Positions 32,238 to 42,759 of a stretch of DNA of 64,000 nucleotides are shown here, in pieces; position 1 is the stretch's first letter, and each line of letters opens with the position of its first letter. This stretch comes from Staphylococcus argenteus (GTDB lineage: Bacteria > Bacillota > Bacilli > Staphylococcales > Staphylococcaceae): positions 868,001 to 932,000 of the forward strand of contig NC_016941.1 of the NCBI RefSeq assembly GCF_000236925.1, written 5' to 3'. The notes below the pieces were generated by a model, which saw nothing but the letters and a program-made list of their open reading frames with translations, ran no database searches and was not told where the DNA came from. Made by a program: the position numbers and the translations under genes.

Positions 32238-33428
32238 ATGACTAAATCTGAAAAAATTATTGAGTTAACAAATCATTACGGGGCACATAATTATTTACCA
32301 TTGCCAATTGTCATTTCAGAAGCTGAAGGGGTATGGGTTAAAGATCCTGAAGGCAATAAATATATGGATATGCTATCTGCATATTCTGCTGTTAACCAAG
32401 GTCATAGACATCCGAAAATTATTCAAGCATTAAAAGATCAAGCTGATAAAGTTACTTTAGTTTCACGTGCTTTTCACAGTGATAATTTAGGTGAATGGTA
32501 CGAAAAAATTTGTAAATTAGCAGGTAAAGATAAAGCATTACCAATGAATACAGGCGCTGAAGCAGTAGAAACAGCTTTAAAAGCAGCACGTCGTTGGGCA
32601 TATGATGTTAAGGGTATTGAACCAAATAAGGCAGAAATTATAGCATTTAATGGTAACTTCCATGGTCGTACGATGGCACCTGTGTCGTTATCTTCAGAAG
32701 CAGAATATCAACGTGGTTACGGTCCGTTATTAGATGGATTTAGAAAAGTAGATTTCGGTGATGTAGAAGCACTAAAAGCAGCGATAAATGAAAATACTGC
32801 AGCGATTTTAGTTGAACCAATTCAAGGTGAAGCAGGTATTAATATACCACCAGAAGGTTATTTAAAAGCAATAAGAGAATTATGTGATGAACATAATGTG
32901 TTATTTATTGCTGATGAAATCCAAGCAGGATTGGGACGTTCAGGAAAATTGTTTGCCACGGATTGGGACAATGTGAAACCAGATGTATACATTTTAGGTA
33001 AAGCTCTTGGCGGTGGAGTATTCCCAATATCAGTTGTATTAGCTGATAAAGAAGTATTAGATGTCTTTACTCCAGGTTCACATGGGTCTACATTTGGTGG
33101 TAATCCTCTTGCTTGTGCGGCATCTATTGCTGCATTGGATGTTATTGTCGATGAAGATTTACCAGGACGCTCATTAGAATTAGGTGAGTATTTTAAAGAA
33201 CAATTAAAACAAATTGAACATCCTTCAATTAAAGAAGTTCGTGGACGTGGATTATTCATTGGTGTTGAACTGAATGAAAGTGCTAGACCTTACTGTGAAG
33301 CATTAAAAGAAGCAGGTTTATTATGTAAAGAGACACATGATACAGTTATTCGTTTTGCACCACCATTAATTATTACTAAAGAAGAATTGGACCTTGCACT
33401 TGAAAAAATTAGACATGTATTTCAATAA
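32238..33428 (+). CDS. rocD: Ornithine aminotransferase
   Basis: RocD is a class III PLP aminotransferase interconverting ornithine plus 2-oxoglutarate with glutamate-5-semialdehyde plus glutamate. The 396-residue product has the PLP lysine K255 in ILGKALGGG, the cofactor motif [13 protein letters not shown], and the [13 protein letters not shown] segment. An AAAAGGGGAGAT site precedes two consecutive ATGs (32235 and 32238); I use the second. It is followed directly by gudB, forming an ornithine/glutamate catabolic pair, and argGH lies nearby on the other strand. Confidence 0.94.
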   Translation: MTKSEKIIELTNHYGAHNYLPLPIVISEAEGVWVKDPEGNKYMDMLSAYSAVNQGHRHPKIIQALKDQADKVTLVSRAFHSDNLGEWYEKICKLAGKDKALPMNTGAEAVETALKAARRWAYDVKGIEPNKAEIIAFNGNFHGRTMAPVSLSSEAEYQRGYGPLLDGFRKVDFGDVEALKAAINENTAAILVEPIQGEAGINIPPEGYLKAIRELCDEHNVLFIADEIQAGLGRSGKLFATDWDNVKPDVYILGKALGGGVFPISVVLADKEVLDVFTPGSHGSTFGGNPLACAASIAALDVIVDEDLPGRSLELGEYFKEQLKQIEHPSIKEVRGRGLFIGVELNESARPYCEALKEAGLLCKETHDTVIRFAPPLIITKEELDLALEKIRHVFQ

Positions 33429-33494
33429 TGTCAAAAAGTTGTAACAATCAGTTTGTAAGGGCTTTAAAAAGAAATACGTTATGTTACAATATGT

Positions 33495-33510
33495 TTGAAA
33501 GCGAAATCAT
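33495..33510 (+). promoter_or_regulatory. CcpA cre site upstream of gudB
   Basis: TTGAAAGCGAAATCAT matches the cre consensus WTGNNARCGNWWWCAW at every position. It sits five bases after a possible -10 box (TACAAT, 33485-33490) and 26 bases before the gudB ATG, a repressing position. Confidence 0.65.
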
Positions 33511-33536
33511 TAGGTAAAGAAGAGGCGAAAAGGATC

Positions 33537-34781
33537 ATGACTGAGAACAATAATTTAGTAACTTCTACTCAAGGAATTATTAAAGAAGCATTGCATAAAT
33601 TGGGATTTGACGAAGGTATGTATGATTTGATTAAAGAACCATTAAGAATGTTGCAAGTACGTATTCCAGTTCGTATGGATGATGGTACTGTTAAAACATT
33701 TACTGGTTACCGTGCACAACATAATGATGCAGTCGGACCAACAAAAGGTGGCGTACGTTTCCACCCTGACGTAGATGAAGAAGAAGTAAAAGCATTATCA
33801 ATGTGGATGACATTGAAGTGCGGTATTGTAAACTTACCATACGGTGGTGGTAAAGGTGGCATCGTTTGTGATCCACGTCAAATGAGTATTCATGAAGTTG
33901 AACGCTTATCTCGAGGATATGTTAGAGCAATTTCACAATTCGTTGGTCCAAACAAAGATATTCCAGCACCAGACGTATTTACAAACTCACAAATTATGGC
34001 TTGGATGATGGACGAATATAGTGCATTAGATAAATTTAATTCTCCAGGTTTCATTACAGGTAAACCAATTGTTTTAGGTGGTTCTCACGGACGTGATAGA
34101 TCTACAGCACTTGGTGTAGTTATTGCGATTGAACAGGCTGCAAAGCGTCGTAATATGCAAATTGAAGGTGCCAAAGTTGTCATTCAAGGTTTCGGTAATG
34201 CCGGAAGTTTCTTAGCTAAATTCTTATATGATTTAGGTGCAAAAATTGTAGGTATCTCTGATGCATACGGTGCATTACACGATCCAAACGGCTTAGACAT
34301 AGATTATTTATTAGATCGTCGTGATAGTTTTGGTACAGTAACAAATCTATTTGAAGAAACAATATCAAATAAAGAATTGTTTGAATTAGATTGCGATATT
34401 TTAGTACCAGCAGCTATTTCAAACCAAATTACAGAAGATAACGCGCATGATATTAAAGCGAGTATCGTTGTTGAGGCAGCTAATGGTCCAACAACACCAG
34501 AAGCGACACGCATTTTAACGGAACGCGGTATATTATTAGTTCCTGATGTATTGGCGAGTGCTGGTGGTGTAACAGTTTCTTACTTCGAATGGGTACAAAA
34601 TAACCAAGGTTATTATTGGTCAGAGGAAGAAGTTAACGAAAAATTACGTGAAAAACTAGAGGCTGCATTCGACACAATTTATGAATTGTCTCAAAATAGA
34701 AAAATTGATATGAGATTGGCAGCATATATTATAGGTATTAAGCGTACAGCAGAAGCGGCAAGATATCGTGGCTGGGCGTAA
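33537..34781 (+). CDS. gudB: NAD-dependent glutamate dehydrogenase
   Basis: GudB oxidatively deaminates glutamate to 2-oxoglutarate and ammonia, feeding amino-acid carbon to the TCA cycle. The 414-residue product has the substrate motif GPTKGGVRFHP, the catalytic-lysine segment LPYGGGKGGIVCDP, and the nucleotide fold VVIQGFGNAGSFLAKF. ATG 33537 is preferred, with AAAAGG just upstream; the longer frame from 33495 would read through the cre site. It follows rocD, whose products it uses. A strong terminator follows. Confidence 0.94.
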   Translation: MTENNNLVTSTQGIIKEALHKLGFDEGMYDLIKEPLRMLQVRIPVRMDDGTVKTFTGYRAQHNDAVGPTKGGVRFHPDVDEEEVKALSMWMTLKCGIVNLPYGGGKGGIVCDPRQMSIHEVERLSRGYVRAISQFVGPNKDIPAPDVFTNSQIMAWMMDEYSALDKFNSPGFITGKPIVLGGSHGRDRSTALGVVIAIEQAAKRRNMQIEGAKVVIQGFGNAGSFLAKFLYDLGAKIVGISDAYGALHDPNGLDIDYLLDRRDSFGTVTNLFEETISNKELFELDCDILVPAAISNQITEDNAHDIKASIVVEAANGPTTPEATRILTERGILLVPDVLASAGGVTVSYFEWVQNNQGYYWSEEEVNEKLREKLEAAFDTIYELSQNRKIDMRLAAYIIGIKRTAEAARYRGWA

Positions 34782-34801
34782 TTAAATATTTAGTGAGATT
34801 T

Positions 34802-34844
34802 AAAAAGGTTATTTCTATTTGGTAAAGATAGAAATAACCTTTTT
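34802..34844 (+). terminator. Terminator of gudB
   Basis: AAAAAGGTTATTTCTAT pairs with ATAGAAATAACCTTTTT. A near-perfect stem with T-run. Confidence 0.9.
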
Positions 34845-34984
34845 AGTTTTACTTTATTAGATAAACATGTTTGTGTGGGAACTCAATATAGTTTAAAACA
34901 TTGTAGTATTACAATGGTAAAGGGACTTCAAAAAAAATGCAGTTGCTAATTAGTTGTACATTCATATACATGGTGACATATATA

Positions 34985-35034
34985 AGCAGCAGTAAGATAT
35001 CTTCTAATTGAAAAATATCTTACTGCTGTTTTTC
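34985..35034 (+). terminator. Orphan terminator-like hairpin
   Basis: AGCAGCAGTAAGATAT (34985-35000) pairs with ATATCTTACTGCTG (35015-35028), followed by TTTTT on the plus strand. gudB already ends in a terminator 140 bases upstream, and the minus strand lacks a T-run here, so this stem has no obvious gene to serve. The 318-base gap holds no open frame I would call. Confidence 0.6.
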
Positions 35035-35099
35035 TGTAAAAATAACAAAGAGCTTTTCTAATTTTTAAGTTTAATTTTCTTATTGAAAATAAATAAATC

Positions 35100-36029
35100 T
35101 TACTTAATGACTTCTTTATATTTATCAGCAAAATTTGTAAATACACCATCGACACCATATTCATTTAATCGTTGCATATCAGCTTTTTCGTTTACAGTAT
35201 ATGGATGTACTAAAAAGCCTAAATCTTTTAAATGATGTGTATTTTGTTCATTTAAATCAGTAAAGTCAGGACCTATGCCAATAGCATAAGAACGTATTTC
35301 TTTCAAACGCTGTTCGTTAAATTGTTGTAGTTCACCTTTATCAACTAACTTTACAAGTGGCACGTGCTTATTTTGTTTATGAATTTTCTTCAGACTTGCA
35401 TCAGAAAAAGATTGGATCATGACATGTCCTTTTTTTAGTTTATTATTATTTAAAAGGTGATGTTTTTTCAATGACTCCAATAATTGTTCTTCCATACCAG
35501 GGTATACTTCAGGTGATTTTGTTTCAATATAGTAATTTGCATTCGGACCATAACGTTCTAAAATTTCATCTAAAGTTGGCACTTTGGCATTTTTATAACT
35601 TGCCTTTGCATATTTCGGATACTTTTTATTGAACCAGCTACCAGCATCTAATTGTTTTAATTCATCAAGTGTATAGTCCTCAACTCTACCATGACCGTTA
35701 GTCGTTCGATTAACAGTTTCATCATGCATGGCAACTAAGTGCCCATCCTTTGTACGTTGTAAGTCAATTTCAATGTAAGAAGCTTTTAATTCATTATGAC
35801 TCTTATCATACGATTGGAAGGTATGTTCAGGTGCATAGCCACTAGCTCCACGATGTGCAATTGTTGTCAAACGTTCGTTCGTTAGGTTGGTTTGCCATTT
35901 TATTGCCTGTGGTTTGTTTGCAATATGATTCATTTGTTCAGCACCAGCAGTAGGTACTGATAAAAATCCCATAGTAAAAACAGCGGAAGCAGCCATAAAT
36001 TTAGTGAAGCTTTTCGAAGAGTTTGTCAT
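35100..36029 (-). CDS. glpQ: Secreted glycerophosphodiester phosphodiesterase
   Basis: GlpQ splits glycerophosphodiesters (from phospholipids or wall teichoic acid) into glycerol-3-phosphate and an alcohol. The 309-residue product has a signal peptide (basic MTNSSKSFTK, hydrophobic core, likely cut after AGA at residue 30). The catalytic set is H59-R60 in AHRGASG, E87 and D89 in YIEIDLQ, and H102 in MHDET. I choose ATG 36029 because AAAGGA is eight bases upstream; ATG 36035 is too close. A cre site lies 65-79 bases before the start. Confidence 0.93.
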   Translation of the reverse strand: MTNSSKSFTKFMAASAVFTMGFLSVPTAGAEQMNHIANKPQAIKWQTNLTNERLTTIAHRGASGYAPEHTFQSYDKSHNELKASYIEIDLQRTKDGHLVAMHDETVNRTTNGHGRVEDYTLDELKQLDAGSWFNKKYPKYAKASYKNAKVPTLDEILERYGPNANYYIETKSPEVYPGMEEQLLESLKKHHLLNNNKLKKGHVMIQSFSDASLKKIHKQNKHVPLVKLVDKGELQQFNEQRLKEIRSYAIGIGPDFTDLNEQNTHHLKDLGFLVHPYTVNEKADMQRLNEYGVDGVFTNFADKYKEVIK

Positions 36030-36093
36030 AGTCATTGTCCTTTCATCTCTATTTTTTAGTATGACAATTTAAAAATACTATAAAACTTTCTTT

Positions 36094-36108
36094 ATGAAAA
36101 CGCTTTAC
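36094..36108 (-). promoter_or_regulatory. CcpA cre site upstream of glpQ
   Basis: ATGAAAACGCTTTAC on the plus strand fits the palindromic cre form WTGAAARCGYTTWNN at every position. It lies just upstream of a possible minus-strand -10 box (TATAGT, 36083-36078), so binding should affect glpQ. Confidence 0.6.
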
Positions 36109-36218
36109 ACATTTATTTTACAATTTATAACATGACTGTAATATAAATTTAAAAGAATTATCAAATATTTTAGGTATTTTAAAAAATAATTCACAATTCA
36201 TAAATCAATGCAGAAAAA

Positions 36219-36252
36219 TACCCACTTGCCATTTGAGATGACGAAGTGGGTA
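36219..36252 (-). terminator. Terminator of argGH
   Basis: TACCCACTT and AAGTGGGTA form the stem (36220-36228 with 36244-36252). On the minus strand it is followed by TTTTTCTG. Confidence 0.7.
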
Positions 36253-36271
36253 AATATATTTAAAACCGTAA

Positions 36272-37651
36272 TTAATCTTTTAATAATTGTTTGGCAACCT
36301 CAATTTGTTGTTTTACAGCATCTTGACCAGTTGAACCGTAGCTTTGACGACGTTTTAAACAATTTTCAGGCTGTAAATAGTCATAAATATCTGCATCAAT
36401 ACTTGAATGATGTTGTTGGTATGTTTCTAATGGTACATCTAATAAATAATGACCTTGTTGTATACATTCTAAAACGATTTTTCCAACAATTTCATGTGCA
36501 GTTCTAAATGGAATATTTTTAGTCACTAAATAGTCTGCAAGTTCCGTTGCGTTTGAAAAATCTTCTTTAACAGTTTGATTTAATCGATCTTTATTAATCG
36601 TCATTGTTTCAATCATACCTTCAAAGATACGTAAAGAACCTTTTATGGTATGAACTGCATCAAATAAACCTTCTTTATCTTCTTGCATATCTTTATTATA
36701 TGCTAAAGGTAAGCCTTTTAAAGTCATAAGCATACTCATTAAATGTCCAGTAGTACGTCCAACTTTACCTCTGATTAATTCGGCCATATCAGGATTTTTC
36801 TTTTGTGGCATAATTGATGAGCCAGTAGAAAAAGCATCTGATAATGTAATAAATTTAGCTTCATCTGTAGACCAGAAAATAATTTCTTCTGCAAAGCGTG
36901 ATAAGTGAACCATTGTTAAAGAGATATTGTGCAATGTTTCAATAATATAGTCTCTATCACTGACTGCATCTAAACTGTTTTCGTATAGACTGCCAAAGTT
37001 CAACAATGTTGTTGTTTCATGTCTATCGATAGGGTATGTGGTACCACTTAAAGCTGCTGCACCTAAAGGATTCATATCGATTCGTTTTAAACTATCTTCA
37101 AAACGTTGTTGATCTCGTTGTAACATCCAAAAATAAGTCATAATATGATGTGCGAACGAAATCGGCTGTGCACGTTGCAAATGCGTGTAACCTGGCATAA
37201 TTGTGTCGATATTATTAGAAGCGATGTCGACTATAACACCTTGTAATGACTTAATTAATGCAATGATATCCTGAACTTGTTTCTTAGTGTATAAGTGCAT
37301 GTCTGTTGCGACTTGATCATTTCTACTACGTCCAGTATGCAACTTACCACCAGCATCACCAACACGTTTAATTAATTCATGTTCAATATTTAAATGAATG
37401 TCTTCTAATGATGCACTAAATTGAATTTTGTCTTTATGATAATCATTTTGAATAGACTGTAATCCTTTGATAATCTGTTCGCTGTCATGTTGGCTAATAA
37501 TGCCTTGATTCGCAAGCATTGTTGCATGTGCAATGCTACCTTCGATATCTTGATCTATGAGCGTTTGGTCGAAGGTAATGGAAGCATTAAAGTCATCAAC
37601 CCATTCTTCTGGTTGTACTTCAAATCTACCGCCCCATGCTTTATTGCTCAT
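36272..37651 (-). CDS. argH: Argininosuccinate lyase
   Basis: ArgH splits argininosuccinate to arginine and fumarate, the last step of arginine synthesis. The 459-residue protein has the family signature [12 protein letters not shown], plus [12 protein letters not shown] and THLQRAQP. The start is ATG 37651, eight bases after GGAGG; the longer frame starts inside argG. It overlaps the argG end by 11 bases, so translation is coupled. Confidence 0.95.
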   Translation of the reverse strand: MSNKAWGGRFEVQPEEWVDDFNASITFDQTLIDQDIEGSIAHATMLANQGIISQHDSEQIIKGLQSIQNDYHKDKIQFSASLEDIHLNIEHELIKRVGDAGGKLHTGRSRNDQVATDMHLYTKKQVQDIIALIKSLQGVIVDIASNNIDTIMPGYTHLQRAQPISFAHHIMTYFWMLQRDQQRFEDSLKRIDMNPLGAAALSGTTYPIDRHETTTLLNFGSLYENSLDAVSDRDYIIETLHNISLTMVHLSRFAEEIIFWSTDEAKFITLSDAFSTGSSIMPQKKNPDMAELIRGKVGRTTGHLMSMLMTLKGLPLAYNKDMQEDKEGLFDAVHTIKGSLRIFEGMIETMTINKDRLNQTVKEDFSNATELADYLVTKNIPFRTAHEIVGKIVLECIQQGHYLLDVPLETYQQHHSSIDADIYDYLQPENCLKRRQSYGSTGQDAVKQQIEVAKQLLKD

Positions 37652-38846
37652 TGCTATAGCCTCCATGTAGCATCGCATTTACTTGAGTAGGTAAACCATA
37701 GATATCGATAAAGCCAACAGCAGCGTCTTGATTAAATGCATCTTCTTTTGTATAAGTTGCTAATTTTTCATCATACAATGTATAAGGTGATTTTCTACCA
37801 TTCACGATGGCATTACCTTTGAATAATTTAATTCTGACATCACCACTTACGTATTGCTGCGTACTATCAATAAATAATTTTAAGCTATCAGTTAAAGGTG
37901 AGAACCAAAGTCCATTGTATAGTTGTTCAGCAAATTGCTTCTCAATGATAGGTTTAAAGTGTGCGACATCTTTCGTTAACGTAATAGTTTCTAATGCTTT
38001 ATGCGCTTTTAAAATAACTTCTGCAGCAGGTGCTTCATAAATTTCTCTTGATTTGATACCTACAAGTCTATTTTCTACATGGTCAATTCTTCCGATACCA
38101 TGCTTACCAGCTAATGCATTCAACGTTAAAATCAAATCATCTAACTGATATGGTTTGCCGTCAATTTGTACAGGGATACCTTTTTCAAACGTTAAAATGA
38201 TTTCATCAGCAGTATCTGGTGTTTCTTCTAAAGCATTTGTTAGATCGAATGCATCCTCTGGTGGTGCAGCATAAGGATCTTCTAAAATACCACATTCATT
38301 CGCTCTACCCCATAAATTTTGATCGATAGAATAAGGTGAATCATGATTAATTGATACCGGAATATTATGTTTAATTGCATAATCAATTTCTTCTTCACGA
38401 CTCCATGCCCACTCACGTACAGGTGCGGATGCTTTCAATGATGGATTTAAAGCTTTGATTGCAACTTCAAAACGTACTTGGTCATTCCCTTTACCAGTAC
38501 AACCATGTGCAATACCTACTGAATTTGTTTTCTCAGCAATTTCTACTAATTTTTTAGCGATTAACGGTCTAGATAAAGCAGAAACTAATGGATATGCATT
38601 TTCATACATTAAATTTCCTTTGATTGCATAACTTACATACTCGTCACTAAATTCTTTTGTCGCATCAATAATATGACATTCAACAGCTCCCATATCTAAA
38701 GCTTTTTTATACACGATATCTAAATCTTTACCTTCACCAACATCTAGGCAACACGCAACTACATCGTAACCTTTGTCGATGAGCCATTGAACGGCGACAC
38801 TTGTATCTAGTCCTCCTGAATATGCTAAAACAATTTTCTCTTTCAT
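37641..38846 (-). CDS. argG: Argininosuccinate synthase
   Basis: ArgG joins citrulline and aspartate using ATP. The 401-residue product shows the ATP loop [11 protein letters not shown] near the N-terminus, [14 protein letters not shown], and [11 protein letters not shown]. The start is ATG 38846, six bases after GAGGTGA; a GTG at 38855 overlaps that site. It leads the argGH operon. In S. aureus argGH is silent in rich medium and controlled by CcpA and ArgR/AhrC-type regulators; I see only a partial ARG-box-like half-site in the spacer. Confidence 0.95.
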   Translation of the reverse strand: MKEKIVLAYSGGLDTSVAVQWLIDKGYDVVACCLDVGEGKDLDIVYKKALDMGAVECHIIDATKEFSDEYVSYAIKGNLMYENAYPLVSALSRPLIAKKLVEIAEKTNSVGIAHGCTGKGNDQVRFEVAIKALNPSLKASAPVREWAWSREEEIDYAIKHNIPVSINHDSPYSIDQNLWGRANECGILEDPYAAPPEDAFDLTNALEETPDTADEIILTFEKGIPVQIDGKPYQLDDLILTLNALAGKHGIGRIDHVENRLVGIKSREIYEAPAAEVILKAHKALETITLTKDVAHFKPIIEKQFAEQLYNGLWFSPLTDSLKLFIDSTQQYVSGDVRIKLFKGNAIVNGRKSPYTLYDEKLATYTKEDAFNQDAAVGFIDIYGLPTQVNAMLHGGYSNEQ

Positions 38847-39134
38847 AAAATTCACCTCATTGTAGTTATCTGAATATTTCGTATGAACACATAATAGCAG
38901 ACTTTTTATGAAAATAAAACCATTATTTTACATATTTATTCATTTATAGATGTGTGAGTGTTTGGTTTAGTTTCTTAAAATGCTGATATATCAATATTTA
39001 AAAGAGTGTTTGAATATATGTAATTTGTATAAAAAATGTTTATGTGATAATGGATGATTTTTAAAGTTAATTAAAAATTATGTGTGAAACGTCACATAAA
39101 TATCAATTTTATTGCTTAAGTACAAACTTGTGAA
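38847..39134. other. Divergent spacer between argG and pgi
   Basis: This AT-rich DNA has no open frame. On the minus strand TATTAT near 38896-38901 could be the argG -10 box with a poor -35, fitting low basal expression. A half-site TGAATAAATAT (minus strand, about 38937-38947) vaguely resembles an ARG box. Confidence 0.4.
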
Positions 39135-39163
39135 TTGAATCGCAAACGTAAACTTAGTAAAAT
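39135..39163 (+). promoter_or_regulatory. Sigma-A promoter of pgi
   Basis: TTGAAT (39135-39140) and TAAAAT (39158-39163) are 17 bases apart, 33 bases before the pgi ATG. Confidence 0.65.
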
Positions 39164-39196
39164 TAAGTTATTAAATAAAACAGGAGGCTTTTATAG

Positions 39197-40528
39197 ATGA
39201 CTCATATTCAATTAGATTTTAGTAAAACTTTAGAATTTTTCGGTGAACACGAATTAAAACAACAACAAGAAATTGTAAAGTCAATTCACAAAACAATTCA
39301 TGAAGGTACTGGTGCTGGAAGCGACTTCTTAGGCTGGGTTGATTTACCAGTTGATTACGATAAAGAAGAATTTTCAAGAATTGTTGAAGCATCAAAACGC
39401 ATTAAAGAAAATTCTGATGTTTTAGTAGTCATCGGTATTGGTGGTTCATATTTAGGTGCACGTGCAGCAATCGAAATGTTAACGTCATCATTTAGAAACA
39501 GCAATGAATACCCTGAAATTGTATTTGTTGGTAATCACTTATCATCAACATACACTAAAGAATTAGTTGATTATTTATCAGATAAAGATTTCTCAGTTAA
39601 CGTTATTTCTAAATCTGGTACAACAACAGAACCAGCAGTTGCATTTAGATTGTTCAAGCAATTAGTTGAAGAAAAATACGGTAAAGAAGAAGCGAAGAAA
39701 CGTATTTTTGCAACGACAGATAAAGAAAAAGGTGCTTTAAAACAATTAGCTACAAATGAAGGCTATGAAACATTTATCGTACCTGATGATGTTGGTGGAA
39801 GATATTCTGTTTTAACAGCAGTAGGTTTATTACCAATAGCGACAGCTGGAATTAATATTGAAGCTATGATGATTGGTGCTGCAAAAGCACGTGAAGAATT
39901 ATCTTCAGATAAATTAGAAGAAAATATTGCATATCAATATGCGACAATTCGAAACATTTTATACGCAAAAGGATATACAACAGAAATGTTGATCAATTAT
40001 GAACCGTCTATGCAATACTTCAATGAATGGTGGAAACAATTATTTGGTGAATCTGAAGGTAAAGACTTCAAAGGTATTTATCCTTCAAGTGCCAATTACA
40101 CAACTGACTTACATTCATTAGGTCAATATGTACAAGAAGGTCGTCGCTTCTTATTCGAAACTGTGGTCAAAGTAAATCATCCTAAGTATGATATTACAAT
40201 TGAAAGCGACAGCGATGATTTAGATGGGTTAAATTATTTAGCAGGTAAAACAATTGACGATGTAAACACTAAAGCATTTGAAGGTACTTTATTAGCGCAT
40301 ACTGATGGTGGGGTTCCTAACATGGTAGTAAACATTCCACAATTGGATGAGGAAACTTTCGGTTACGTTGTATACTTCTTCGAATTAGCATGTGCTATGA
40401 GTGGATACCAATTAGGCGTGAATCCATTTAACCAACCAGGCGTAGAAGCGTATAAACAAAATATGTTCGCATTATTAGGTAAACCTGGATTTGAAGACTT
40501 GAAAAAAGAATTAGAAGAGCGTTTATAA
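39197..40528 (+). CDS. pgi: Glucose-6-phosphate isomerase
   Basis: Pgi interconverts glucose-6-phosphate and fructose-6-phosphate. The 443-residue length is that of Firmicute enzymes. Motifs include [14 protein letters not shown], the phosphate-binding [26 protein letters not shown], and the C-terminal [14 protein letters not shown] with the catalytic lysine. An AGGAGG lies eight to nine bases before the ATG. It is monocistronic with a terminator after it. Confidence 0.96.
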   Translation: MTHIQLDFSKTLEFFGEHELKQQQEIVKSIHKTIHEGTGAGSDFLGWVDLPVDYDKEEFSRIVEASKRIKENSDVLVVIGIGGSYLGARAAIEMLTSSFRNSNEYPEIVFVGNHLSSTYTKELVDYLSDKDFSVNVISKSGTTTEPAVAFRLFKQLVEEKYGKEEAKKRIFATTDKEKGALKQLATNEGYETFIVPDDVGGRYSVLTAVGLLPIATAGINIEAMMIGAAKAREELSSDKLEENIAYQYATIRNILYAKGYTTEMLINYEPSMQYFNEWWKQLFGESEGKDFKGIYPSSANYTTDLHSLGQYVQEGRRFLFETVVKVNHPKYDITIESDSDDLDGLNYLAGKTIDDVNTKAFEGTLLAHTDGGVPNMVVNIPQLDEETFGYVVYFFELACAMSGYQLGVNPFNQPGVEAYKQNMFALLGKPGFEDLKKELEERL

Positions 40529-40616
40529 TTATATGAACAATACATTACCTCAATGATTAGTGATGTATAAAATGGTATATATTTCGAGCTGAGTATTAAG
40601 TTTATCGATAAAAATG

Positions 40617-40666
40617 AAAAGGCAATTTCTATTAGAGTTATTCAAATAGAAGTTGTCTTTTTTTAT
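40617..40666 (+). terminator. Terminator of pgi
   Basis: AAAAGGCAATTTCTATT pairs with AAATAGAAGTTGTCTTTT (G-U pairs allowed), followed by TTTTTATT. Confidence 0.8.
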
Positions 40667-40756
40667 TATTAAAACCTTGTTTGGTATAGAATTGAGTTAC
40701 ATGTATTGAGTATTAAATGTGAAGTGTAAGTATAGAGCGTCAGTAAGATAATGTTA

Positions 40757-40800
40757 CCGAGGTTGTCATTTTAGAAGTATCGGCAACCTCGCTTATATTT
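40757..40800. other. Second hairpin in the pgi - TVP38 spacer
   Basis: CGAGGTTG (40759-40766) pairs with CAACCTCG (40784-40791), followed by a loose T-rich tract. No gene lies between this and the pgi terminator. The remainder of the 474-base gap is AT-rich without an open frame I would call. Confidence 0.5.
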
Positions 40801-41002
40801 TTATGCAAAAACTATTTAACTAGCTAATGTGACAAGATGTTAAGAGAAAATTAAAGAAAAAATAACATCTGTCATACAACAATATTGTTATACTACTAGA
40901 GACTGATTTATTAACATGACTACATGTTAATGTTTCTTTACTTTGTAAATAACTTTATAATGAAAGAATAATTATCTTTAGCCAAAGAAAGGGATTGATG
41001 AT

Positions 41003-41578
41003 TTGTCATTTCATCAAATAGAAGAATGGTTTGAGATATTTCGACAGTTTGGCTATTTACCAGGATTTATTTTGCTATATATTAGAGCGATTATCCCAGT
41101 ATTTCCACTAGCACTTTATATTTTAATTAATATTAAAGTCTATGGTTCTATTTTAGGCATAATAATTAGTTGGCTTGGGTTAATTGCTGGAACATTCACG
41201 GTCTATTTAATATGTAAACGATTAGTAAACACTGAAAAGATGCAGCATATTAAACAAAGAACTGCTGTCCAACGGTTAATTAGTTTTATTGATCGACAAG
41301 GATTAATACCATTATTTATTTTACTTTGTTTCCCTTTTACACCAAATACATTAATTAATTTTGTAGCGAGTTTGTCCCATATTAGACCTAAATATTATTT
41401 TATTGTTTTAGCATCATCTAAATTAATTTCGACTATTATTTTAGGTTATTTAGGAAAAGAAATTACTACAATCTTTACCCACCCTTTACGAGGATTACTA
41501 ATGTTAGCCATATTAGTTGTATTTTGGATTGTTGGCAAAAAGCTAGAACAGCATTTTATGGGTTCAAAAAAGGAGTGA
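41003..41578 (+). CDS. TVP38/TMEM64 (DedA-like) membrane protein
   Basis: This 191-residue protein has about five to six hydrophobic stretches. It contains the VTT/SNARE-associated domain features: [17 protein letters not shown] near the N-terminus and the [16 protein letters not shown] motif later. DedA-superfamily proteins are implicated in moving lipids across membranes. The start is TTG 41003, eight bases after AAAGGGA; no in-frame ATG is better placed. Only four bases separate it from spsA, so it probably shares a transcript with the two signal peptidase genes. Confidence 0.83.
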   Translation: MSFHQIEEWFEIFRQFGYLPGFILLYIRAIIPVFPLALYILINIKVYGSILGIIISWLGLIAGTFTVYLICKRLVNTEKMQHIKQRTAVQRLISFIDRQGLIPLFILLCFPFTPNTLINFVASLSHIRPKYYFIVLASSKLISTIILGYLGKEITTIFTHPLRGLLMLAILVVFWIVGKKLEQHFMGSKKE

Positions 41579-41582
41579 CAAG

Positions 41583-42107
41583 GTGAAAAAAGTTGTTAAA
41601 TATTTGATTTCAGTTATACTTGCTATTATTATTGTACTGTTCATTCAAACATTTGTAATAGTGGGTCATGTCATTCCGAATAATGATATGTCACCAACCC
41701 TTGACAAAGGGGATCGTGTTATCGTAAATAAAATTAAAGTCACATTTAATCAATTAAATAATGGTGATATCATTACATATAGGCGTGGTAACACGATATA
41801 TACAAGTCGAATAATTGCCAAACCTGGTCAATCGATGGCATTTCGTAATGGCCAATTATACCGTGATGATCGACCAGTAGATGCATCTTATGCCAAAAAC
41901 AGAAAAATAAAAGACTTTAGTTTGCGCAATTTTAAAGAATTAGATGGTGATATTATTCCGCCAAATAATTTTGTTGTGTTAAATGATCAGGATCATAACA
42001 AACACGATTCTAGACAATTTGGTTTAATCGATAAAAAGGATATTATTGGTAATATTAGTTTACGATATTATCCTTTTTCAAAATGGACTGTTCAGTTCAA
42101 ATCATAA
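41583..42107 (+). CDS. spsA: SpsA, signal peptidase I paralogue lacking its catalytic residues
   Basis: This 174-residue protein keeps the signal peptidase I fold: an N-terminal membrane anchor (about residues 7-27), the GDRVIVNK region and the C-terminal [16 protein letters not shown] box. Both catalytic residues are replaced. Where SpsB has S36 in GESMDPT, this has D35 in NNDMSPT; where SpsB has K77 in YVKRVIG, this has S75 in YTSRIIA. It cannot be a Ser/Lys protease. S. aureus SpsA is known as the inactive partner. The start is GTG 41583 with AAGGAG seven bases upstream. Confidence 0.93.
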   Translation: MKKVVKYLISVILAIIIVLFIQTFVIVGHVIPNNDMSPTLDKGDRVIVNKIKVTFNQLNNGDIITYRRGNTIYTSRIIAKPGQSMAFRNGQLYRDDRPVDASYAKNRKIKDFSLRNFKELDGDIIPPNNFVVLNDQDHNKHDSRQFGLIDKKDIIGNISLRYYPFSKWTVQFKS

Positions 42108-42122
42108 AAAGAGGTGTCAAAA

Positions 42123-42698
42123 TTGAAAAAAGAAATATTGGAATGGATTATTTCTATTGCAGTAGCCTTGGTTATTTTATTTATAGTTAGTAAATTCATC
42201 GCTACACCATATACGATTAAAGGTGAGTCGATGGATCCAACATTGAAAGATGGCGAACGTGTTGCTGTAAATATCATCGGATATAAAACTGGTGGCTTGG
42301 AAAAAGGTAATGTCATTGTTTTCCATGCAAATAAACAAGATGATTATGTAAAACGTGTCATCGGTGTTCCTGGCGATAAAGTTGAATATAAAAATGATAC
42401 TTTATATGTCAATGGAAAAAAACAAGATGAACCTTATTTAAACTACAATTTAAAACATAAACAAGGTGATTATATAACTGGAACGTTCCAAGTGAAAAAT
42501 TTACCAAATGCAAATCCTAAATCAAATGTTATTCCAAAAGGTAAGTATTTAGTTTTAGGAGATAATAGAGAAGTAAGTAAAGATAGTCGTGCATTTGGTC
42601 TTATTGACGAAGATCAAATCGTTGGTAAAGTTTCATTTAGATTCTGGCCATTCAGCGAATTTAAATATAATTTTAATCCTGAAAACACTAAAAATTAA
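42123..42698 (+). CDS. spsB: Type I signal peptidase SpsB
   Basis: SpsB cuts signal peptides from secreted proteins outside the membrane and is essential in S. aureus. The 191-residue product has one N-terminal anchor, the nucleophile S36 (KGESMDPT), the general base K77 (YVKRVIGVPGD), and the GDNREVSKDSRAFG box. I take TTG 42123 as start: AGAGGTG ends six bases before it, and it gives the exact residue numbering of known SpsB. It follows spsA by 15 bases. Confidence 0.95.
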   Translation: MKKEILEWIISIAVALVILFIVSKFIATPYTIKGESMDPTLKDGERVAVNIIGYKTGGLEKGNVIVFHANKQDDYVKRVIGVPGDKVEYKNDTLYVNGKKQDEPYLNYNLKHKQGDYITGTFQVKNLPNANPKSNVIPKGKYLVLGDNREVSKDSRAFGLIDEDQIVGKVSFRFWPFSEFKYNFNPENTKN

Positions 42699-42710
42699 TA
42701 CTGAGTAATT

Positions 42711-42759
42711 AAAACATCGTTTATCGGTTTCAAATCTGATAAACGATGTTTTATTTTTT
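42711..42759 (+). terminator. Terminator of the spsA-spsB run
   Basis: AAAACATCGTTTATC pairs with GATAAACGATGTTTT, followed by ATTTTTT. Confidence 0.9.

Noticed and set aside
38930..38950. ARG box before argG
   Set aside because: Only one half of the expected palindrome is recognisable; too weak to list as a site.
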